Source: Zanthoxylum bungeanum (Eukaryota; Streptophyta; Magnoliopsida; Sapindales; Rutaceae). From it: 64,000 nucleotides of DNA. Of the stretch, positions 48,871 through 59,937 are shown piece by piece. A model generated the notes under the pieces. It was not told where the DNA came from. It did not search any database and was given only the letters and a program-made list of their open reading frames with translations. Each line of letters starts with the position of its first letter. Position 1 is the stretch's first letter. The stretch is from positions 1 through 64,000 of the forward strand of contig SKCR01006536.1 of the NCBI GenBank assembly GCA_019454045.1. Direction: 5' to 3'. The position numbers were made by a program, and so were the translations under genes.

Positions 48871-49925
48871 AAGTATGAGAATGTCGAAGTAATAAAATAA
48901 CCCGTAAGTCTCTGGTCGATCTACAGGGAATAGATTTAGTAAAATAAAATAATAATCTGAGTGAAAATAAAAAGATTGAATTATTTGAAACGATTGACAA
49001 TTTTTAAATTGGACTGCAATAATAAAATAAAATACCGGTGGTAGAGAATCCACTTTTAATATTTCAAATTTAGAAATCTCACTTTTTATAATATATAAAT
49101 TGTCATTATTACCCAGTTAATTTATTTTAGGAATTAATTAGGCCAAAATATATAAAACCAGTTATAAAGGAGGTGATAATATTTGTCTATAACAAGTCCA
49201 GTTAGGTACTCAATTATTCCAAATAAATAAAACCAGACATATAGGCGGTAACAAAGTTTGTCAATAATTAATGAGATTTAAATTAAATATTAGTCTTTAG
49301 AATACAATTCATATATTATAATATAAGTGAGATTAATCTATATTCTCATATTAAATGCTTCACTCTTTACCCCAACATGATGAAATTAGCTACTCATGAT
49401 TTGAAAAAAACACACATAATTTTATTACTGAAAGAAAAATAAATTACAATAAAGCTTAAAAAAATAAAACACACAAGAGTTGGAATTCCACAAATTTTCA
49501 GAGAAAACTATCATCTTCCGGTCTGTCTTTCTAAGGTGCTGAACACCTCTATTTATAGTAGATAGCTCAGCATCCTCATGCAATTTCACAAATTTACAAT
49601 TTACAAATCTACATTTCGGTGGATTGTCACTTCCCACCTTTATTTTTTTTATATATATTTTTATGTTTTTTTAATAATTATATATACATACTTTCGAAAT
49701 TTCATCAATTTCGGCCTTGAAAACTTCAATACTATAAAATTTTATAAATATCAAAGTTGTAGATATTTGAGTCTTCTTTCATCTGAAACTAGAATCATCT
49801 CAATCCGATATCAGAGTAAAAGGCTGTGACCAAATTACGACAATTAAGCAAAATTGGAATTACCGAAATCGTACACTGTTAGAAAGCCTTTTTAAGTTTC
49901 CGGCCTCCAAAATCCAAATGTCACA
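48871..49925 (-). mobile_element. Minus-strand Athila-related LTR
   Basis: Read on the minus strand it starts near TGTGACATTTGG, then has U3 text similar in kind to the other Athila LTRs, a TATAAATAGAGG-like box near 49555, and the inverted-repeat module (49030-49385) with two TTACCGCC/ATCACCTCC repeats. It ends next to the Tekay LTR end. No target duplication was seen, so boundaries are approximate. Minus ORFs here lack recognisable motifs. Confidence 0.6.
49030..49385 (-). repeat. Second copy of the inverted-repeat LTR module
   Basis: The reverse complement shows the same order as 33681-34010: an arm with TTGGGGTAAAGAG and TAGATTAATCTCACTTA, internal repeats with ACCGCCTATATGTCTGG, and an arm with TAAAAGTGGATTCTCTACC. 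Confidence 0.7.
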
Positions 49926-50722
49926 TCCATTTTTCTATTTGATTATGCCCAAAAATAACTTGCGGTTATCGCAGTATAGTTGGGGTGTCGATTCCTCAGA
50001 GAGATGGTTACAAGAACTAATTTACTCAAACAAAAACGTTAACAGTAACTTAAATAAAAAAATGAATGAATTGATAATTAAAGTAAAAAACTATAGAAAG
50101 TTTGCAAAATTTTATCAGTAGAGAAATATGGCAAAGCATCGAGAATCCCTCTTGTATCAAACTCATATATTCAGTTTTTGATTCCTATTATTACTCAATT
50201 GAAGGTTTCACATCCCCCAACACAATCGGAAAATATTCAATTCTACTCCTATTAAATTCTAAGTTAATCAATGATTATTTTCTCTATGTCAACAATATAC
50301 AAAAATCATCGTTACGAGTTATCTAACGTCGACAATATACCCTCAGGAAATACTACTGCAGCAGAAGACCACACATAAAATGACTTTTACCAGTCACAAT
50401 TAAGTTCGCAAATCACACATAGAATAAGCATGACTAGATCTATATGGGAGTTTGATAAAACATAATTTCTGGATTCAAGAATCGAAAGATAATAGAAAAT
50501 AACAACCATCAATTATATTAAACGTTAAAAGGTTCTTAAGAAATCAACAACATAAATATAGAAATTAAAATACAAGAGTTCATCTTTAGCTTTGCATAGG
50601 AGATTAGTTCTTCATGGAAGAAAGAGATGAAGCCAGAATAGATTGGAGAGACATCATGATTTCCTTGAAGTTCTTCGTTCTTCCTCTATATGAATTGTGT
50701 TTTTGGCTATTTTTGTGTGTTT
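49926..50722 (-). mobile_element. 3' LTR of a minus-strand Athila-type element, left part
   Basis: Left piece of an LTR split by the plus-strand Athila insertion; the other piece is 59938-60371. The two join across the GTTTC duplication. The left boundary is uncertain. Short ORFs here (50102-50326 and others) have no recognisable motif. Confidence 0.55.
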
Positions 50723-52494
50723 CTGATGAGCGGAAAATATATCAATATTTATCGCCCCTTTAACTTAATATTTTGTTTAGTTTCTCGGGTTTGATGAACG
50801 TTTTGATGTGTTTTAGTTTATTTTGCAGATAAAATAATATCGGGTCTCAATGAAATCATTTAGGATGAAATGGGGTCAAATAAGGGCAATTATTGGACTT
50901 GATATTTTAATTTTGGAGATTGGAAATTTGAAAGGGCGTTTTGACGAAGTGCAGTTTTGGAAATTCCAGTTTTGGCGCATCTGTCGTTTTTGGGCATAAC
51001 TTTTTACTCAAATATTGGATTGAGCTGATTCAAGTTCCAGATTAAAGAAGACTCAAAGATATACAACTTTGAAAGACAAAATAATTTCGAATTCTGAATA
51101 TTTCATGCCCGAAATTGATGAACCATCCAGAAGTGTGTATTGTGTAATTATTAAAGTCACTTTCAATCATTTTCAAAGCAAAAAATAAATTAATAAATAA
51201 ATAATAAAAATTATCAAATCATCACCAAACATGATAAGAGATTAGTGGAGCAATTAATAATGGATTTGGTGGAGCAATTAGTGGAGCAATTAGTGGAGCA
51301 ATTAATAATTGATTTGGTGGATGATTTGATGGAGGCAAAATTTTGCCTATAAATACCAAGCCATTTCATTTGTAAAATTCATACTTTCTTCTAAGGAATT
51401 CCTTAAGAATACTAAGAAGATTGTATCTTGTTTGTTTATTTACAGCTTTCAGTAATTAATTTTCGTTTTCGCACTTTCTTTTCTTTACTTTTCAGTTTTT
51501 ACTTTCCGCAATTTACTTTTACGCACAGTACTTTTCTTTCTTTAATTTTCAGTTTTTACTTTTCAGTAATTTACTTTCAGCATTTACTTTTCACAATTTA
51601 CTTTTCAGCAGTAATTTACTTTCAGTAATTTACTTTCAGCATTTAATTTTCAGTATTTAATTTCAGCATTTACTTTCAGCATTTACTTTTCAGTATTTAA
51701 TTTTCAGTATTTTACTTTATGTCTTTTATTTTATTTAAGTTTTTTTTACTACCTACCGTAAATATGTGTCGTAACTAAGCCAGTTATCTGGGGTTGTGAT
51801 GAAATCCAATATCACCGGTTTATAAGGGGTTAGATTATAGCTTGGGTAATATAAAGATTTATTTATTGAGTCTTAATCTTAATGCTTTTTCATTAACTGG
51901 CCATTAATAAAATTGAACTGGGAAACTAAAATGAACTAGACATAGGGATTTTAAGTTTAAGACTTAGACTCAATAGCCCACGATCTTCCTTGAGGATAGA
52001 TAACCCTTTAATAGATTTCCTTACAGGATAGGAATATACCTGTCGGGCGGGGGTAGCCATAATTGGGACTTAAACTTAATGAATCCAGATAATTTGGTTG
52101 ACATAGACATATGGTTCAATTGGGTTAAACTGGGTATTTGTGTCTGACCATCGACAGAGGCTTACACATAATTTAGTGTTCCAGGTTAATAAATCAATAT
52201 ATTACCCAACTTTAAGATAACCACTTCATCTTTAAAATGATATTGGAAGAAATCACAACCCTAGATAGTTTTTAATATTGAATTTTCTTAAAACCTATTT
52301 TCGACAAATTTATTTACTTGCTTTAAAATTAGAATCGTCACCATTTCAAATCAATCAATCAACTTGTTAGATACTAGTAATCATTTGACCTCATAAAATT
52401 AATAGTTAGATATTAAGTCCTCGTGGGATCGATATTTTTATACTACTTGAACGATACGTGCGCTTGCGTTATACGTGTGTGTTTACGCCGGTCA
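50723..52494 (+). mobile_element. 5' LTR of the LOG-carrying Athila element
   Basis: 1772 bp, TG...CA. TATA-like CTATAAATACC near 51348. A run of CAGTAATTTACTTT-like microrepeats (51480-51720) is where the solo LTR at 32837 has the inverted-repeat module instead. Confidence 0.93.
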
Positions 52495-52500
52495 AGTTTT

Positions 52501-52518
52501 TGGCGCCGTTGCCGGGGA
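52501..52518 (+). other. Primer binding site, Asp tRNA type
   Basis: TGGCGCCGTTGCCGGGGA, the standard Athila primer site, six bases after the LTR end. Confidence 0.92.
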
Positions 52519-52643
52519 CTTATTTATCTTTCACTATTAGTTAGGGGTTAGATACGTTACTTGTATCTAATTTCTTTTTACTTATTGTTTTTTTTTTCTT
52601 GTGTTTCAGGTTCTCAGAAACTACATGAGACGAACCAGAAGCT

Positions 52644-54310
52644 TTGAACTCCGATCGCTTGACCGAAATTGAAAGAACCATCAGACAGTTGAGAAGGGAA
52701 AGGCGAGAAGGCCAAGAAGCTTTAGTCAACATGGAACCTGAACCTTTGGAGTTGCACCACCAATTCCCATTCGAGACAGAACCATTCCGGTGGTTGACAG
52801 ACTCATTTCCTGTATTGTACTTCCTCCCTTACCAGCAAATGCGTGTGACATCAAAACATGCATTCAGATGATTCAGCAGTCAGTTCAGTTTCGGGGGAAA
52901 TGCAACTGAAGATCCTAATGCCCACATCAGCAACTTCCTGGAAGTTTGCGGCACTTTTAATTACAACCGAGAAGCGGAAGAAGCAATGAGACTGCGAGTT
53001 TTTCCATACTCCTTGAAGGACAGAGCTAAAGCTTGGCTACATTCACTACCAGCAGTTTCTATCACAACTTGGAACACTTTAGCCACCAATTTCTTGCAAA
53101 GTACTTTCCACCAGCCAGAACCGGAAAGCTGAGGAATGACATCACATCCTTTGTACAACAAGATTCAGAATCCCTCTGCGAAGCTTGGGAAAGGTACAAA
53201 GATTTACTCCGGAAATGTCCTCACCATGAGATTCCAAAATGGCTTCAAGTCCAAACATTCTATAATGGACTTTCTGGAATAATGAGAACCACAATCGATG
53301 CTGCTGCTGGAGGAGCTTTAATGGCAAAAGGAGAAGATCAAGCCTGGGAACTAATCGAAGAAATGGCCAACAACAATTCCTTGTGGCCAACAGAAAGGAG
53401 CATGATCCAAAGAATTGCAGGAATTTATGAAAGTGGAGCTAATACAGCAGTCAACACCAAGCTAGATCAAATATGCAAATTCATGGAGACTCTTACCACT
53501 GGATCCACAAGTTCACCATATGGAGGAGCACCAGAACCAAACCAACTTGAAGAGACGGTGAATTATGTCAACAATTTCAACAGACAGGGGAACAATCCAT
53601 ATTCCAACACCTACAACCCAGGGTGGAGGAATCATCCTAATTTTTCATGGAGCAACAACTCAGGGCAAAAGAACAATCCACCACCTGGATTCCAACAGCA
53701 GAACTATCCACCACCTGATTCCAACAACAGAACAAAGGCCAAGAACAGATAAATGAACCAGGAATAACAGAAGTGCTGAATCAGTTAAAAAAATACGATG
53801 CTATGTTTCAGAGCCAATCAGCTTCCATCAAAGCACTGGAGAATCAAATCGACAACTGGCCAATGCTCAGAGTTACAGACCGCCAGGTAATCTTCCCAGC
53901 AACACAGAACCAAATCCAAGGAAACCGAGGGAAGGAGCAATGTCATGCCATCATGTTAAAAAGCGGTACTGAAATCAACAAAGATGTTGGAATCAAAGCA
54001 ACAATTGAGGAAGTTCCAAAAGAAACAAAGCAACAGATGGAGGAAAAAGAAGCAAAGGAAAAAGAACAGATCACTCCACCTCCACCTTTTCCTCAACGTC
54101 TTCAGAAGAACAAATTGGACAAGCAGTTTTTTCGGTTCCTGGAAATCTTCAAAAAGCTGCATATCAACATTCCATTTGCAGAAGCGTTGGAACAAATGCC
54201 CACCTATGCCAAATTCATGAAAGATATTCTTTCACGAAAACGGAGATTGGGAGATTACGAGACAGTAGCATTAACAGAAGAATGCAGTGCTATCATTCAG
54301 AGGAAACTTC
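52644..54310 (+). pseudogene. Athila gag
   Basis: The N-terminal coil (RLTEIERTIRQLRRERREGQ) starts near 52650. The gag domain follows after a frameshift near 52860: PNAHISNFLEVCGTFNY, FPYSLKDRAKAWLHSLP (52995-53045), then another frameshift near 53098 and KYFPPARTGKLRND, SESLCEAWERYKDLLRKCPH (53168-53227), FYNGLSG. A Pro/Asn/Gln-rich segment (53570-53745) ends in a stop at 53750. The C-terminal part (53773-54310) is Lys/Glu-rich with LEIFKKLHINIPFAEALEQM, the conserved segment ahead of the Athila protease. One base is missing near 54310 relative to the protease frame. Confidence 0.9.
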
Positions 54311-55262
54311 CCCCAAGTTGAAAGATCCTGGCAGTTTCACTGTTCCTTGCGTCATAGGAGAACATAACTTTGGTAAGGCTTTATGTGATTTAGGTGCTAG
54401 TGTTAACTTGATGCCTTTTTCTATTTTCAGGAAATTACAGATTGGAGAAACAATGCCAACTTCAGTCTCACTACAACTTGCTGATAGAACGCTCGTATTT
54501 CCAAGAGGCGTAGTTGAGGATGTGCTGGTCAAGGTTGACAAATTCATTTTCCCAGCAGATTTTATTGTCCTTGATATGGAGGAAGACGCAGACGTGCCAA
54601 TCATCCTTGGGAGACCATTCTTGGCTACAGGTCGAACCATTATTGATGTACAAAAAGGAGAATTAACCATGAGGGTACAGGACCAAGAAGTAACATTCAA
54701 TGTTTTCAAGGCCATGAATTTCCCAGATGATGAAAAGAAGGAGGAATGTTTCAAACTCGATGTGATACACAGTACCATTCAGAACTCTGATGAAAGACAA
54801 AGTTCTACTGACAAACTTAAAACATGTCAATTGCCTGTGGAGCCTAAAGATAAAGCATCTTTTGCACTGAAAGAGCCAATTCTTGCTCTACAAGCAACAG
54901 AAGAGAAAAAGTTCCACCAGCTCAACGAATTGGAGGAATTTCACAATCAGCCTTTTGAAGATGCCAAATTGTACAAAGAAAAGGGCAAGAAAAGACATGA
55001 TGAGAAGTTAGTGCGCATACAACTGGAACCAGGGCAGAAGGTACTGTTAAACAAATCAAGGGTGAAATTCTTCCCATGGAAGCCAAAATCACGGTGGTCA
55101 GGTCCATTTGTGATCACCAAAGTTTTACCAAATAGAGCCGTTGAGATACATGATCCTGACGCTAACAAAACTTTCAAGGTTAAAAACAAGCGTGTCAAGC
55201 ACTACTGGGGAGAATCATTTGAGCGACAAAAAGAAAGTGTCACACTTTCAGATCCAGCTTAA
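54311..55262 (+). pseudogene. Athila protease fused to integrase C-terminus by pol deletion
   Basis: One open frame (54282-55262). It begins with the retropepsin-like domain: DPGSFTVPCVIG, CDLGASVNLMP (active site, Asp near 54390), then VPIILGRPFLATGR (54595-54635). From about 54960 it switches to the end of the Athila integrase: KLYKEKGKKRHDEKL, PGQKVLLNKSRVKFFPWK, SRWSGPFVITKVLPNRAVEI. RT, RNase H and the integrase core, which should lie between, are missing while the frame stays open across the join. The typical post-pol sequence (GCGCTAGCAGGGAGGCAACC) follows at 55301-55320. Confidence 0.9.
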
Positions 55263-55497
55263 CGTTCGAGAAGTCACGTCTAGCTGACGACTTTAAACTT
55301 AGCGCTAGCAGGGAGGCAACCCATGCAATTTTTGTATATATTGTGATTTGGTGTGATTTAATTTTGTGTGTTTAGTTTTTGCAGGTTTAAGTCATTTCAA
55401 GATGGAAGAAGCTCTCAAAATCTTCACAAGCAATTTCCTTCTCTCCCTCAAAAATCTCTGATGAAAGTTACAAAGCTCGCTTGGAACGGATGAGGTT

Positions 55498-55866
55498 ATG
55501 ACAATCCATGGTATTCCTAATGATATTCGTTGGGTAATTGAAGCACGAGTCCGATTGGCAGGTGAGTCTTCTGACTCTTTTATTTCACATCTGCCTGGTT
55601 TTGGAAGAAGCACTTATGCAAAGAAACGTAGAGCTAAGCAAATGGGTGTTTGTTACAAATGTGCACGATTTAATTGCAACACCCGTTGTCGTTCTTTAGG
55701 AATGATGTCTGATAATCGCGAAGACAAAATTAAATTCATTAGGGATGGCTTGAGTAAGGAGTCTTTAGATGATATATCTTCGACTCTTGAGACGCATCCC
55801 AGTGGATATGTTCACATAGCCATTCGCAAATTACATACACAATTCAAAAAGAAAGACAACAGTTAA
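55498..55866 (+). CDS. Unrecognised Cys-rich ORF, 122 aa, carried in the Athila element
   Basis: Open from ATG 55498 to the stop at 55864-55866. I do not recognise the family. A compact CxxC-x4-C-x3-C cluster (CYKCARFNCNTRC) occupies roughly residues 53-65, preceded by a basic patch (KKRRAKQMG), suggesting a small zinc- or nucleic-acid-binding fold. The C-terminal half (NREDKIKFIRDGLSKESL) looks helical. The reading upstream (SDESYKARLERM, 55455-55490) is in another frame but may be its original N-terminus, with a frameshift near 55495. It lies between the post-pol motif and the LOG segment. It could be captured host sequence or a decayed env-like ORF. Confidence 0.55.
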   Translation: MTIHGIPNDIRWVIEARVRLAGESSDSFISHLPGFGRSTYAKKRRAKQMGVCYKCARFNCNTRCRSLGMMSDNREDKIKFIRDGLSKESLDDISSTLETHPSGYVHIAIRKLHTQFKKKDNS

Positions 55867-56181
55867 GTCTTGGGAATCTGACTCAAAAAGACCCTGTTTG
55901 CCAATTTATAAGAAAATTGGATGGGAAGCTTGTCCCTGACGCATAGACGTCAATCAAGCCGTTACTTTCTTGTAAATATTATATCTCTTTGTCTTTTCCT
56001 AATAATTGTGATTTGTTTTGTTGTTTTCTTTTATTTTCTCCGACAGGATCCAGACCTTTTTGACTATCACGATATATTTTCGCTACTAATCGTCCTCTGG
56101 AAGATACTTGTGCTATTTTTACTCACCCTTTTCAGGTACTATAAATTCAGCCCGTCATTGCACTTTTGAAGGCATCCAGAG

Positions 56182-56856
56182 TTGAGAAAGAAACACATAA
56201 AAAAATGGAAGCCACTTCAAGAAGACGAGTTGAAAAATATCTGTGTGTTTTGCGGTAGTAGTGTTGGTACTAAGCCACAATACATAGAAGCAGCACAAGA
56301 ATTGGGTCGAGTCTTAGCTGCAAGAAATATGCACTTAATATATGGCGGAGGCAATCTTGGACTAATGGGGATCGTTTCAAAGGCTGTACAGGAAGGAGGC
56401 AGTCATGTTTTGGGAATCATCCCAAAACCCTTGGCAGAGGCAAATCTTATTGGATCATCAAACGGAGAGGAACTGATCGTGCCAGGTATGTCTGAACGAC
56501 TGGTAGAAATGATTAACCGTGCTGATGCTTTTATCGCTTTGCCAGGTGGCTTGGGTACATTGGAGGAAATTTTTTAGTTCTATCTTGGGCGAACCTGAAC
56601 ATACACCAGAAACCGCTTGGACTGTTAACGTTGATGGATTTTATGATTTTCTTTGTGTGTTTCTTGATGATGCCGGAGAAATGGGTTCGTGTCAAAACCT
56701 ATGAAAGAACTCCTCTTCACTGCCAGAACTGCTCCGGATCTAATAGACCAACTCATAGCCTATGAACCACAAGTTGACCCTATCCTTTCAAAGATAAATT
56801 GGTCCGAGGACGATCGTGGTAAGAGGCGTCGGATTAATCTGGATCTTAACCTTTAA
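56182..56856 (+). pseudogene. LONELY GUY (LOG)-like cytokinin phosphoribohydrolase, captured and frameshifted
   Basis: LOG enzymes release active cytokinin bases from cytokinin riboside monophosphates. 56182-56577 is open and shows ICVFCGSSVG (start of the fold), YGGGNLGLMG, GGSHVLGIIPK and IALPGGLGTLEE; the last two glycine-rich blocks match the LOG substrate-binding motifs. A stop at 56575 and changes of frame at about 56575, 56625 and 56690 split the rest, which is still recognisable (LSWANLNIHQKPLGLL; NVDGFYDFLCVFLDDA; ELLFTARTAPDLIDQL) to the stop near 56856. The end, RRINLDLNL, is unlike canonical LOGs. An alternative start at 56203 reads MEATSRRR with a frameshift near 56238. No introns interrupt it, although plant LOG genes have several, so it probably came from spliced RNA. 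Confidence 0.88.
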
Positions 56857-58178
56857 TTTCCTGTAGATTTTCAGCTAACCAGGTACGACCTTCTTAACTC
56901 TCCTTTTACTGTTTAAGACATTGGGGACAATGTCTCATTTAGGTTTGGGGGAGGGAATTAGTTGATCAGTACCTTGTTTTTTTTAGTTTGTGTGTTTATT
57001 TTATTTTTAGTCCAAAATTTTTCGAAAAATACAAAAAAATTGAAAATTTTCAAAAATTACAAAAATATTTTGTGTTTTTTTTTGACTAAAAAGGTGAAAT
57101 TGGTAAAGATAGCTGAGTAAGGAGTTTCCACTCCTGAGACGTATCTCAAACCTATTTCGAAACAAGTTAATTTTTGTTTATTTCCTTTTGAATTATTTAA
57201 TTTGTAAATTCTCCATAAAATTGACTAAAAGGAATCTTCATATGCTCAGTTGACAGATATTATCAACATATATAGTAACATACGGACATGAGCTAAAATT
57301 GAAAAGTTTGTAATATTCAGTGCTCTAGTTTAATTGGAAGAAACATCTCAAAAAGCAATGGAGTAAAAAAAAAAATTGTCTGAGATCCGAGTTATTAAGT
57401 CTGTAAGGGTGTTTTAACACCTAGTGCCCTAAAACCAACTGGTTTGGGAGTCACTGGCCCAAAGCTCGTTACATGGATCAAAGATGCTGCAAAAATATAT
57501 ATATCTGAAGTCTGAGTAATTAAGTCCGTAGGGGTGTCTTAACACCTGGTGCCCTAAAGCCAACTGGTTTGGGAGCCACCGACCCAACACTCGCTACATA
57601 GATGGAAGATATTGTATATAAATAAAAAATAGAAAAAAAAAATCAAAGAAAAAAATCAGAAAAATGAGAAAAATTATTCCATTGCTACAAAAAGGTGTGA
57701 AATCTGATAGAACTTTAGGACAAAAATATTACTCTCTTATCAACTGCACTTATGACTGTTGTGGGCAAAAATGAGTTGTTTAATATTTTGTTGGCTGTGT
57801 ATATGGAGAATGGTAAAAATAATCGGAGAATTTACTTATTCGGTAATTTAGAATGAAACAAAACAACTAGTAACTTGGAGTAGAAGTTTCACCTGATTAG
57901 TCACTAACATCTTTATTCTCTTTTCGCTTGTCTTTTTGCTTTTGTGTGCATTAGTTTCACTACTTTTTACTTTTGTAAAATGTTTGTGGGTATCATTGCT
58001 GTAAACCCTCACGAGACTACAACTCGTCCACTAGGGACACCTAGGGGTTTAAAGGCTTGTTGCATATGCTAAATGCAACCGTGATCCCTACGAAAGTGGC
58101 TTAGTTTAATTTAATTGTTTCTTGTATTTTATTTTGTTGTTTTGCTCGAGGACTAGCAAAATGTTAGGTTTGGGGGTG
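56857..58178 (+). other. Athila 3' UTR with structured tandem duplication and polypurine tract
   Basis: Starts with the Athila-typical GACATTGGGGACAATGTC (56918-56935). Two ~125-bp direct repeats lie at 57379-57504 and 57505-57628, each with TAAGTCYGTARGGGTGT and CCAACTGGTTTGGGAG. A CCCTCACGAGACTACAACTC block is near 58008. The tract AGGTTTGGGGGTG (58166-58178) abuts the 3' LTR. Confidence 0.8.
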
Positions 58179-59932
58179 TGATGAGCGGAAAATATATCAA
58201 TATTTACCGCCCCTTTAACTTAATATTTTGTTTAGTTTCTCGGGTTTGATGAACGTTTTGATGTGTTTTAGTTTATTTTGCAGATAAAATAATATCGGGT
58301 CTCAATGAAATCATTTAGGATGAAATATGGGTCAAATAAGGGCAATTATTGGACTTGATATTTTAATTTTGGAGATTGGAAATTGAAAGGGCGTTTTGAC
58401 GAAGTGCAGTTTTGGAAATTTCAGTTTTGCGCATCTGTCGTATTTTGGGCATAACTTTTTACTCAGATATCGGATTGAGCTGATTCAAGTTCCAGATTAA
58501 AGAAGACTCAAAGATCTACAACTTTGAAAGACAAAATAATTTCGAATTCTGAAGATTTCATGCCCGAAATTGATGAACCATCCAGAAGTGTGTAGTGTGT
58601 AATTATTAAAGTCACTTTCAATCATTTTCAAAGCAAAAAATAAATTAATAAATAATAAAAAAATTATCAAATCATCATCACCAAACATGATAAGAATTAG
58701 TGGAGCAATTAATAATGGATTTGGTGTGAGCAATTAATAATTGATTTGGTGGATGATTTGATGGAGGCAAAATTTTGCCTATAAATACCAAGCCATTTCA
58801 TTTGTAAAATTCATACTTTCTTCTAAGGAATTCCTTAAGAATACTAAGAAGATTGTATCTTGTTTGTTTATTTACAGCTTTCAGTAATTAATTTTCGTTT
58901 TCGCACTTTCTTTTCTTTACTTTTCAGTTTTTACTTTCCGCAATTTACTTTTACGCACAGTACTTTTCTTTCTTTAATTTTCAGTTTTTACTTTTCAGTA
59001 ATTTACTTTCAGCAATTTACTTTCAGCAATTTACTTTCACTTTCAGCAATTTACTTTCAGTAATTTACTTTCAGCATTTAATTTTCAGTATTTAATTTTC
59101 AGTATTTTACTTTCAGCATTTACTTTTCAGTATTTAATTTTCAGTATTTTACTTTATGTCTTTTATTTTATTTAAGTTTTTTTTACTACCCGTAAATATG
59201 TGTCGTAACTAAGCCAGTTATCTGGGGTTGTGATGAAATCCAATATCACCGGTTTATAAGGGGTTAGATTATAGCTTGGGTAATATAAAGATTTATTTAT
59301 TGAGTCTTAATCTTAATGCTTTTTCATTACTGGCCATTAATAAAATTGAACTCTGGGAAACTTAAAATGAACTAGACATAGGGATTTTAAGTTTAAGACT
59401 TAGACTCAATAGCCCACGATCTTCCTTGAGGATAGATAACCCTTTAATAGATTTCCTTACAGGATAGGAATATACCTGTCGGGCGGGGGTAGCCATAATT
59501 GGGACTTAAACTTAATGAATCCAGATAATTTGGTTGACATAGACATATGGTTCAATTGGGTTAAACTGGGTATTTGTGTCTGACCATCGACAGAGGCTTA
59601 CACATAATTTAGTGTTCCAGGTTAATAAATCAATATATTACCCAACTTTAAGATAACCACTTCATCTTTAAAATGATATTTGAAGAAATCACAACCCTAG
59701 ATAGTTTTTAATATTGAATTTTCTTAAAACCTATTTTCGACAAATTTGTTTACTTGCTTTAAAATTTAGAATCGTCACCATTTCAAATCAATCAATCAAC
59801 TTGTTAGATATTAGTAATCATTTGACCTCATAAAATTAATAGTTTAGATATTAAGTCCTCGTGGGATCGATATTTTTATACTACTTGAACGATACGTGCG
59901 CTTGCGTTATACGTGTGTGTTTACGCCGGTCA
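58179..59932 (+). mobile_element. 3' LTR of the LOG-carrying Athila element
   Basis: 1754 bp, near-identical to 50723-52494 apart from small indels, mainly in the CAGTAATTTACTTT-like microrepeats. Ends GCCGGTCA, then GTTTC. Confidence 0.93.
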
Positions 59933-59937
59933 GTTTC

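Larger units (their letters stand above)
50723..59932 (+). mobile_element. Athila-type gypsy element carrying a LOG-like sequence, 9.2 kb
   Basis: LTRs at 50723-52494 and 58179-59932 share the ends TGATGAGCGG...GCCGGTCA, with the target duplication GTTTC at 50718-50722 and 59933-59937. The Asp-tRNA primer site follows the 5' LTR and a purine tract precedes the 3' LTR. Gag and protease are present; RT, RNase H and the integrase core are absent, with only the integrase C-terminal end retained. Two non-element-like coding segments follow in the place where Athila elements have their env-like region. It is non-autonomous. It inserted about 65 bases downstream of the TATA box of the minus-strand Athila LTR. 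Confidence 0.93.

Noticed and set aside
48871..50722. Several 60-90-aa ORFs on both strands
   Set aside because: AT-rich LTR sequence; residues dominated by Phe, Ile, Tyr, Asn and Lys with no motif.
53956..54195. Antisense ORFs over Athila gag
   Set aside because: Shadows of the Lys/Glu-rich gag coding strand.
55921..56169. 82-aa hydrophobic ORF between the Cys-rich ORF and LOG
   Set aside because: A T-rich stretch gives Phe/Leu/Ile codons; it resembles intron or UTR (a GTAAAT and a TTTCTCCGACAG bracket part of it) and has no membrane-protein family match I know.
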